A DNA stretch of 21,678 bases from a bacterium (GTDB taxonomy: Bacteria; Patescibacteriota; Minisyncoccia; UBA6257; Brennerbacteraceae), in contig DAIDAW010000009.1 of the NCBI GenBank assembly GCA_027310425.1, positions 1 through 21,678 on the forward strand. Direction: 5' to 3'. Below the pieces are notes generated by a model. The model saw only the letters and a list, made by a program, of their open reading frames with translations, was not told the DNA's origin and ran no database searches. Within the stretch, counting starts at the first letter, position 1. Each line of letters begins with the position of its first letter. Below are positions 7,678 through 13,651 of the stretch, piece by piece. Position numbers and translations under genes: made by a program.

Positions 7678-10600
7678 CTATGGCTTGACGAAGATCGCGC
7701 CGGACATCGGGAATCCGAGGCCAACGTAGTTGGACGCGGAAATGTTTGCCGAAGTGGTCGAGCTGTCGTTGAAGCTCCAGTCGGAGCTCGTGTTCGCAAT
7801 CTGGACCTGGAACGAGTTCCCCACTGAGGAGAACGTGCTCAAGTCTGCCTTCACGTAGAATTCCTTGGTTTGACCCGCAGGAACCGTGATGCTGCCTGAT
7901 CCGAACGTAAAGCTGATCGTCTGGCCTGATGCGAGGTTTGCACCGGTTGAGGACGCAAGCACGCTGTCATTGGTGGCATCGTACAAGGTTACCGTGCCGG
8001 TTGCAGTTTTGCCTGCAAGGACAGTCAAACGAATCAAGTTGCTTGCCGTGGAGTTGAACTTCACGTCATCGTCGCTGTGCGCGGTGATGCGGAAGCGCAA
8101 AACTTCCATGGTACCCGGAACAAGCGTCGTGCTGGACGGCGCAACGTAGGCGAATGTCGGACGAGTCCTGACAAACGTCATGGTGTTGCCGTTCAGGTAC
8201 GTACCACCTGCCGAGCCGCCTGCCAACGTTGCGTACTGGCTTGAGGTTGCCCCCATGGCCACTACGTCGGTCGTTGCAGTCGAAGCAGCGTTCACGACAT
8301 AGACTGAAATCTTCATCGCTTCACCCGCGTCTGCGAATGTCGCGTTTGATTTGTTGGTCATGTCGGCTTTCACGACAACGGTCTTGTAGCTGTTCTTGGA
8401 AACAGTGAACAAGCCCGCGCCGTTCGAGAAGACTGCGGTATTGGACGCAGCGTTCACGAATGCAGGAACAGCAGAGCCGACCTGCGCGCCATCCACGAAC
8501 AGTTTGATGTTCGTGAAGTTGCCCGGAACGTCCGGAGCGCCGGTTTCGTTGATCTTCACCTGAGTGACTTTCACGTCTTCGGTGTTGTTCGCAGCGAAGC
8601 GGAATGCAGCCAAGGTGACGCCGGTGTCGCCTGCAACCACGTAGGTTGAGTCAGGCATGGTCGGCGATGCCTCCTGCGAGATCGTTAAGGTCGCGCCGGA
8701 GTTCAAAGTGACGAGCTGGGCGTCAACGTTGCCAGAGCTGTATGAGACAGCACTGTTCGTTGCCGCGCCGGTTGCATCAACGCCAGTGATGCGGACATCG
8801 TCGCCTGACGCGCCGTTCCACAAGGTTGTGCTTGCGGTTGAAAGGACATTGCCTTTCAAGTCAAGCTGAACCGACTGGCCTGCAGCAATCGACAACTTCG
8901 TGCTGAAGTTGAAAGTTGAAGCAGTGCCCTGCGCCGCAGAGGAAGAGAGATTAATCTGCTGTCCGTACTGCGTGGAACTGTTCCACAAAGTCAATGCGTC
9001 GAATGCGGAACCAAGCGATTGGTTGCCGCCGTCGTTGATGGTCACGCTATTGACACTGACTCCCTGGTCAGTTGGAGCAGTAATCAACCATGACGCGAGC
9101 ACAACGTTCTGCGCGTTGAGAACCGAGGAAATGTTCGCCACTGACGAGTTCTTGACTGCGGTGACGCCACCAGCAGAGATCGAAATCGTGTTGGCAGCTG
9201 TATCCGAGCCAGGAACGTTCACCGAAGTGCCGCTTGCCTGCAGCACGCCGTTGGCAGAACCAGCCACGAACGTAATCGAGACCGAGTTCCCTGAAACGAT
9301 CGGCGAGGTCAAGTCAGCGTACACCGCGACTTTCTTCACCACGCCAGCCGGGAACGTGTAGGTTCCGGTGTAGGCCTGGGGCGTCGCGGTCGCCAACGTC
9401 GAAACGCTGGAGCCGTACTGGGTGCCGTCGATCATGACCTTCACGTTGTTCATCGTGTTGGTCGATCCTGTCTTGATAGTCAACTGGGAGACACGAATGT
9501 CTTCGCCAATCGCCTTCACGTCATAGGATGCGATCTTCACGTTGGTCGTGTTTGCGGTCAAGGGTCCGGTCGGCGAGTCGGTTGACTTTGAAACCGAGAT
9601 GGAGCCCTGGTTGATCGAGGTGGTGCCTGCTGCCTTGAACAAGGTGAACACGTTGGACTGGTTCGTCTTCAGATAGACGTTGTAGGTCATATCCTTGGAA
9701 ACGAAGTCCGCGCCGTTGGCAACCTCAAAGTAGAAGTTGCGTCCTGCGCCTTTCACCACGTTCGCGCGAAGCGAAACAGTGCGCGTCTGGCCTGAGGTGA
9801 AGCTCACCGGAGCTCCGGACAGGTCAAACGTGACGGTCTTGTCGGTTGCCATCATGGCAAGGGTCGAGCCGACCTGGGACCCGTCTACGAACAATTGCAC
9901 GTTCTGAAGCGCATCGTAATCAGCAGTACCGACCAGCGTGAATTTCATGAATGAAACCTGCTGGGGCTGGTTTGCTGCGACCGCCGAGAAGCGGAATACT
10001 TCGTAGTTGGTTGTTCCCGGATCAACTGACGTGTTGCTTGCCGGAGTGGCTGACTGGATCGTCATCGTGCCCAAGTCGCCAACCTGCGCGACGGTGAAGG
10101 AGTTGCCCATCATGGGGAACGTGCCGACAACCGACGCTGCGTTGGTGGCAAGGTCACCTGCCGCCAGAATGCCGAACTGGAAAGTCTTTCCAGCCGACGT
10201 GCCGTTTGCCAAGTCCATTTCAACCGTAACGTCCACGAAGGAACCTGCCGGGACTGTGAACAGCCCTGCCGAGTTCGCAAACGTGAATGCGCCCGAAGAG
10301 ATGGACGGTGAGCTCGCGACCTTCGCGCCGCCGACGTACAAGTACAAGTTAGACACATCCGCGTCCGCGCTCACACCTGAACGGCGCACGACAACCTGGT
10401 TCACCTGGACCGCAGCTGCTGCTGGGGCGGTAAACCGGACTGCGAGGACCGGTGCAAGTGCCTGCGCGCCACTCGCGGTGGTCTGATGCGCAACCAAGGT
10501 TGTTCCTGCCGGGTTCGACGGTGAAAGTACCACCGAAACTGAACCAGCCGGAGCCGGGGTTGCGCCCGGGGTGGTGGACGGTGTCGTGCAGTACTTTCCG

Positions 10601-10962
10601 TTCAAGGATGCGCGGGTCAAAGGACCAACATATCCTGCTGCCGGAGAGATGCTGTTCGCCTTTTGATAGGCGACCACTGCTGCCCTGGTCAAAGGACCGA
10701 AGTACCCTGACACAGGCGACACGTTCAGCCACGTCTGCACAGTCTTGACTTCGTCATCCCGCATCGGGTATGACAAGTTCTTGGACAAGCAGACAGCGCT
10801 TGAACTTGGCGATGACGACTGAAGAGCTGCAAGCTGTGCCTGCAATGCCGCGATCTGCGCGAGCAGATCAGCGATCGTGACAGCGGACGCAGGTGCGACT
10901 GCACCCAAGACGCTGACGACGACGAGAGACATCGCAAATGCTTTCTTCAATGTTTTACTCAT
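7678..10962 (-). CDS. Candidate S-layer or cell-wall protein: peptidoglycan-binding domain plus six beta-sandwich repeats
   Basis: The product has 1094 residues. The signal peptide is 1-27 (to APASA). A short coiled coil follows at 29-50 (LLAQIAALQAQLAALQ). A peptidoglycan-binding (PG_binding_1-like) domain spans about 58-125, with GPLTR at 89-93 and again at 113-117, flanked by Cys58 and Cys125. After a Thr/Pro linker come about six related beta-rich repeats of roughly 140-170 residues (near 141, 298, 450, 597, 757 and 932), each with a 'V..V..' strand, an 'NV.LFVDG.QVGS'-like strand and a 'F.VPAG....V.V.ADL' end. The tail is 1081-1094. The gene prefers AAC, AAG, TTC and GTC codons more than its neighbours, as expected for an abundant protein. 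A promoter at 11432-11460 gives a roughly 460-nt leader. It is likely exported and held on the wall; the S-layer role is inferred. Confidence 0.85.
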   Translation of the reverse strand: MSKTLKKAFAMSLVVVSVLGAVAPASAVTIADLLAQIAALQAQLAALQSSSPSSSAVCLSKNLSYPMRDDEVKTVQTWLNVSPVSGYFGPLTRAAVVAYQKANSISPAAGYVGPLTRASLNGKYCTTPSTTPGATPAPAGSVSVVLSPSNPAGTTLVAHQTTASGAQALAPVLAVRFTAPAAAAVQVNQVVVRRSGVSADADVSNLYLYVGGAKVASSPSISSGAFTFANSAGLFTVPAGSFVDVTVEMDLANGTSAGKTFQFGILAAGDLATNAASVVGTFPMMGNSFTVAQVGDLGTMTIQSATPASNTSVDPGTTNYEVFRFSAVAANQPQQVSFMKFTLVGTADYDALQNVQLFVDGSQVGSTLAMMATDKTVTFDLSGAPVSFTSGQTRTVSLRANVVKGAGRNFYFEVANGADFVSKDMTYNVYLKTNQSNVFTLFKAAGTTSINQGSISVSKSTDSPTGPLTANTTNVKIASYDVKAIGEDIRVSQLTIKTGSTNTMNNVKVMIDGTQYGSSVSTLATATPQAYTGTYTFPAGVVKKVAVYADLTSPIVSGNSVSITFVAGSANGVLQASGTSVNVPGSDTAANTISISAGGVTAVKNSSVANISSVLNAQNVVLASWLITAPTDQGVSVNSVTINDGGNQSLGSAFDALTLWNSSTQYGQQINLSSSAAQGTASTFNFSTKLSIAAGQSVQLDLKGNVLSTASTTLWNGASGDDVRITGVDATGAATNSAVSYSSGNVDAQLVTLNSGATLTISQEASPTMPDSTYVVAGDTGVTLAAFRFAANNTEDVKVTQVKINETGAPDVPGNFTNIKLFVDGAQVGSAVPAFVNAASNTAVFSNGAGLFTVSKNSYKTVVVKADMTNKSNATFADAGEAMKISVYVVNAASTATTDVVAMGATSSQYATLAGGSAGGTYLNGNTMTFVRTRPTFAYVAPSSTTLVPGTMEVLRFRITAHSDDDVKFNSTASNLIRLTVLAGKTATGTVTLYDATNDSVLASSTGANLASGQTISFTFGSGSITVPAGQTKEFYVKADLSTFSSVGNSFQVQIANTSSDWSFNDSSTTSANISASNYVGLGFPMSGAIFVKP

Positions 10963-11124
10963 CGTTTTTTATTATTTTTTCGTGATATATTCGCTCGTTC
11001 CCTGTGCGTCTGGCCGGCTCCCAACAGAATCGTCGGGATAATCGACATAACCGGCTGTTCCGAGACATGCCGCATGCGCGGCGCGCCAAGGACGGCACCA
11101 ATGGTTCGACCAAAGGAACGAACA

Positions 11125-11172
11125 AATAATCCCTTAAGGAATTATTGGAACAAGATACGACCTTCTTGTTCC
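11125..11172 (-). other. Palindrome and adjacent 9-bp hairpin in the leader
   Basis: 11125-11146 is a 22-bp near-perfect palindrome centred on CCTTAAGG (two asymmetric positions). Immediately next to it GGAACAAGA (11147-11155) pairs perfectly with TCTTGTTCC (11164-11172) around 8 nt. It could be RNA structure in the leader or a protein-binding site in DNA. Confidence 0.5.
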
Positions 11173-11267
11173 GCTTCGCAGGAGAATGCGCTGTTGCTCG
11201 CTGCTTGCGTTGCCAGAACGTATGCTGCAACGCGCACAAACCCGGCATTCTCATGCCAAGCGGAACA
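11167..11267 (-). repeat. Long imperfect inverted repeat (hairpin) in the leader
   Basis: 11167-11189 and 11245-11267 are inverted copies with 21 of 23 positions pairing (TGTTCCGCTT and GAGAATGC blocks). Inside, GCGTTGC (11207-11213) pairs with GCAACGC (11227-11233). The whole is a two-tier stem of about 100 nt with an internal bubble. Read as DNA it also resembles a small non-coding mobile element. Confidence 0.6.
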
Positions 11268-11360
11268 GGAACTCTTCAATTATCTGACCAGTCGCATGAT
11301 TGAAAATTGGAAAATAGATATGGATGAAAAGTATAAAACAGCACTCTAGGAGCTATCTCG

Positions 11361-11406
11361 ATTCCTCTTCTGTAAGAAAGGACGAAATAAGAGGAATTTT
11401 CTTACA
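11361..11406 (-). other. Two interleaved perfect 9-bp inverted repeats (mutually exclusive pairings)
   Basis: ATTCCTCTT (11361-11369) pairs with AAGAGGAAT (11389-11397), and TGTAAGAAA (11371-11379) pairs with TTTCTTACA (11398-11406). The order A-B-A'-B' is that of an H-type pseudoknot, but connector lengths of 0, 9 and 1 nt make simultaneous 9-bp stems unlikely. The two hairpins more plausibly exclude each other. It begins about 20 nt after the inferred transcription start. Confidence 0.55.
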
Positions 11407-11431
11407 AAAGTCTCTTTCCTTCGATCACGGC

Positions 11432-11460
11432 ATTGTACCTAAAATCCTCTAAACGGTCAA
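11432..11460 (-). promoter_or_regulatory. Strong sigma-70-like promoter upstream of the surface-protein gene
   Basis: On the minus strand TTGACC (11460-11455) and TACAAT (11437-11432) are separated by exactly 17 nt, each matching consensus at 5 of 6 positions. It lies 24 nt after the stop of the PilMN-like gene and faces the surface-protein gene. The predicted start is near 11425. Confidence 0.7.
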
Positions 11461-11483
11461 CCCGAGTTTTACACAGGATGCAT

Positions 11484-13025
11484 TCATTTCATGGTCGCGA
11501 CAAGCATAAACTCGGTTCCGCCGGGCCCTTGGGAAAACGAAGAAAGCGGAACGTCGACGGAAGAAAACGAACCGGTATATCCTGTCAGCCGCGTTTTGAA
11601 ATCAAAAGCTTTTTGCTGGCTTGGCGCAGTCCCCCACAAGCGCAATTCAGGACTATTCCCGGAAACCGAAATGCGCGAGATGGCGATGTTTGCGTTTTTT
11701 GCCTCCTGAACAACCGGATCAAGATACGCGCTCCATCCGCGCACTTGTTTTTCCGCCAAGCCGAGCCGCGTAACAAGCGTATTGAACGCTTGCGCCTGTT
11801 TTTCCAAATCAGCGATCACTGCCGCTTCCGGAGCGCGGCTGAACGCATCGATGCTGCCGCGGACTGCGGCATACTGGAAATTCACCACCGCGAAAACAGC
11901 CAGAGACATCGCGAGGACCCCTCCGAGCGTGACCAGGACGATTTTTGACCAGAGCGACGCGAACGCGTACATGCGCGAACTCCGGTATGCCGCTTTCGTA
12001 TTCTCGGGTAAGACGCTCACGATGCTGTCGTCTTCACGCGGAATCAAACTGCCGCGCAAACTCAATCCGATCAGGCCGGCGTGCAGATCGGGCGCCGGCG
12101 CCTGTCCTGCGGCATCCGGTTTTACAACCTGCGGCAATGCCACGGGAGTCATGCGAAGCGAAAAAGTCTTTGCCACATGCTCTCCCAGCTCTTGTTTGAG
12201 CACGGGCGCGAACAAAATGAAATTCTGCACTGCCTCGTCGTTGTGGAGCGCGTAATATTCCAGAATCCTGCGCACTTCCCGGGACAGAATTGCCTCCAGG
12301 TCCTCGCGCGTAATGGTGCCGTCCTGCGCTTCGGGGATTTCCTTCCAGAACAGATAGAAATCGAACAGGAGCTTCCCCTGCTTGCCGACCAGGAACGTGA
12401 TGCCGTCCTGCCCGATATCAATGATGAGAAGCGTGATGTTTTTCTCGACGGTTTGGGAAAAATACGCGAACAAGCGCAAAAGGGAGAGTGATCGCGACTC
12501 GAGCGCGAGCGGCTGCATGCCGACCTGCCGGAATGCCTCCAGGTACGGGTCGATGCGCTGCTTGCCCGCCACCGCGACCAGAAATTCGCGCTGAAGCGTG
12601 CGCAAGTTCACACCCAAGTTCTGCCAGTCCATATACGCGTCGGCAAGCGCGATCGGCGACACGCGGCCGGCATTCAGGCGCACTGCTTCGTTATACGAGG
12701 CTTCCGGAATATCCGGCAGCTCGAGCACGTGCAAAGAAAAATCGGCAGACGGCAAAGACGCGATGAACGGAAGCATTTGCGCCTTGCCCGGGTTGATCTG
12801 AACCTGCAGCTTCGCGAGCGCGTCTACAAACGCGCCGACGTTCTTCAATTCGCCCTTGATAATGGCGCCTTCAGGCAGCTGCACTTCGGTAAATGCCTCC
12901 ACCGACAAATCGTAGCGCGAGAGCAGCAAATACGAAACCGCTTTTTCGCCGATCTCGAGCGCGGGAAATTCCTGCTTCGGGACGAGCTTGTCAAGAAATT
13001 TCTGGAACAAAGACGGCGATGTCAT
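11484..13025 (-). CDS. PilM-PilN-like fusion protein, type IV pilus assembly
   Basis: The product has 513 residues. Residues about 20-345 look like the actin-like ATPase PilM: LEIGEKAVSYLLL near the start, LLIIDIGQDGITFLV at 199-213 (the phosphate-binding loop pattern DIGxxxT) and a later beta strand NFILFAP near 268-274. A membrane helix at about 362-383 and a following region of coil and beta strands to the C-terminus match PilN, the inner-membrane partner that PilM normally binds through the PilN cytoplasmic peptide. Here the two appear as one polypeptide, so the interaction is built in. The ATG at 13025 has TATACT 6 nt upstream and no Shine-Dalgarno. It is followed, on the same strand, by the surface-protein promoter. 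No other core pilus ATPases are in the window. Confidence 0.75.
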   Translation of the reverse strand: MTSPSLFQKFLDKLVPKQEFPALEIGEKAVSYLLLSRYDLSVEAFTEVQLPEGAIIKGELKNVGAFVDALAKLQVQINPGKAQMLPFIASLPSADFSLHVLELPDIPEASYNEAVRLNAGRVSPIALADAYMDWQNLGVNLRTLQREFLVAVAGKQRIDPYLEAFRQVGMQPLALESRSLSLLRLFAYFSQTVEKNITLLIIDIGQDGITFLVGKQGKLLFDFYLFWKEIPEAQDGTITREDLEAILSREVRRILEYYALHNDEAVQNFILFAPVLKQELGEHVAKTFSLRMTPVALPQVVKPDAAGQAPAPDLHAGLIGLSLRGSLIPREDDSIVSVLPENTKAAYRSSRMYAFASLWSKIVLVTLGGVLAMSLAVFAVVNFQYAAVRGSIDAFSRAPEAAVIADLEKQAQAFNTLVTRLGLAEKQVRGWSAYLDPVVQEAKNANIAISRISVSGNSPELRLWGTAPSQQKAFDFKTRLTGYTGSFSSVDVPLSSFSQGPGGTEFMLVATMK

Positions 13026-13031
13026 ACGGAT

Positions 13032-13060
13032 AGTATAAAAAGGCGAACCCCAAATAGCAA
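13032..13060 (-). promoter_or_regulatory. Promoter of the PilMN-like gene, leaderless spacing
   Basis: TTGCTA (13060-13055), a 17-nt spacer, then TATACT (13037-13032) on the minus strand. The ATG at 13025 follows after 6 nt, so the predicted start of transcription is at the start codon. Confidence 0.55.
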
Positions 13061-13126
13061 ATGGCGGACGGCGCTGAATTGTTCAAAAACGATACATCAA
13101 TCCGCTCTTTACCATTGGCTATTCGC
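13050..13126. repeat. Imperfect inverted repeat between the two pilus genes
   Basis: 13050-13065 (CCAAATAGCAAATGGC) and 13111-13126 (ACCATTGGCTATTCGC) are inverted relatives: 11 of 13 central positions pair. The first arm overlaps the -35 region of the PilMN-like gene. The interval 13026-13133 holds no gene. Confidence 0.4.
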
Positions 13127-13133
13127 TTCAACA

Positions 13134-13613
13134 TTACAAACTCACTTCTTTCCAGAAAATAACGGTTATTCTGCCGGTCTGGGAATCAACCGCGGCTTTT
13201 ACTTGTATTTTCCTGCGCGCGCCGGAAACGGTTCCGGTCGACGTGATGAGCACGATGTCCGGCACTGACGCGCCGGTCTCATCCGTGCCGTTCTGCACCT
13301 GCACAGTCGCGCTCCCATTCCCCACAGCGAGCGCCGTTCCAGCTGTGCTGTATGCCTTATTGGACAGAAGCTGGTCCATGGCATCGTTCGCGCCTGCCTG
13401 CGCGGCAAAATACGCTGCTTGCGTGTTCTGCCACGAAAACGAAGCGGTGGATTCGAAAAAACTCAATAATGCCATGCCGACGCCCAACACCGTCACCACC
13501 AACGCAATACCCAAAATCATCACGAGCGCAGACGCGCCGCGCGCGTATGCGCGGCTAACAGCCAACAACCAACGACCAATGCCGGGTGACGTCATAATCT
13601 TTTTCTTTATCAT
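13134..13613 (-). CDS. PilX-like minor pilin or pilus assembly protein
   Basis: This is a 159-residue protein. A basic N-terminus precedes GASALVMILGIALVV (about 26-40), a hydrophobic helix running to about 52. It is followed by AAYFAAQAGANDAM (about 66-79), which strongly resembles the 'FYAAEAGxxxA' segment of PilX N-terminal proteins and other minor pseudopilins. The remaining region is beta-rich with a predicted globular pilin-like head (about 85-159). The ATG at 13613 has no good Shine-Dalgarno. The in-frame ATG at 13595 lies 13 nt after an extended -10-like TGT-TATGAT and could be the true start (153 residues). It is next to the PilMN-like gene, 108 nt upstream, supporting a pilus role. 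Confidence 0.65.
   Translation of the reverse strand: MIKKKIMTSPGIGRWLLAVSRAYARGASALVMILGIALVVTVLGVGMALLSFFESTASFSWQNTQAAYFAAQAGANDAMDQLLSNKAYSTAGTALAVGNGSATVQVQNGTDETGASVPDIVLITSTGTVSGARRKIQVKAAVDSQTGRITVIFWKEVSL
13552..13579 (-). repeat. Four 7-nt tandem units inside the PilX-like coding start
   Basis: On the minus strand the units are TTGGTCG, TTGGTTG, TTGGCTG and TTAGCCG, head to tail. They encode the segment near GRWLLAVSR just ahead of the membrane helix. Seven is not a multiple of three, so gain or loss of one unit would shift the frame. Confidence 0.55.
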
Positions 13614-13651
13614 AACACGCCGAGGCGTTCGCGTTAGTCGTTTTGCGAGAT

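Larger units (their letters stand above)
10963..11425 (-). promoter_or_regulatory. Long structured 5' leader of the surface-protein gene
   Basis: No convincing gene lies in the 521 nt between the PilMN-like stop (11484) and the surface-protein ATG (10962). If the promoter at 11432-11460 is used, transcription starts near 11425 and leaves about 463 nt untranslated. Within it are overlapping 9-bp pairings (11361-11406), a long imperfect hairpin (11167-11267), a 9-bp hairpin (11147-11172) and a near-perfect palindrome (11125-11146). Just before the ATG the RNA is A/U-rich without a Shine-Dalgarno. A separate small RNA ending before 10962 is an alternative reading. Confidence 0.5.

Noticed and set aside
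7569..7799. N-terminal extension of the OB-like protein
   Set aside because: It overlaps the surface-protein gene and its terminator, reads as random Ser/Arg-rich sequence, and would bury the signal peptide.
7678..10962. Possible repeat array or CRISPR in the surface-protein gene
   Set aside because: The repeats are visible in the protein only; the DNA units are diverged and have no repeat-spacer pattern.
11100..11125. GGTTCGA motif resembling a tRNA T-arm
   Set aside because: No matching T-stem, acceptor stem or anticodon arm could be drawn around it.
10955..11254. 99-codon frame in the leader whose stop overlaps the surface-protein start by 8 nt
   Set aside because: The translation looks random, spans the hairpin arms and has no ribosome site. 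The overlap is suggestive of coupling but not enough to call a gene.
11074..11349. 91-codon plus-strand frame in the gene-free region
   Set aside because: It reads through both arms of the inverted repeat, lacks a ribosome site and resembles no protein; only its last residues look protein-like.
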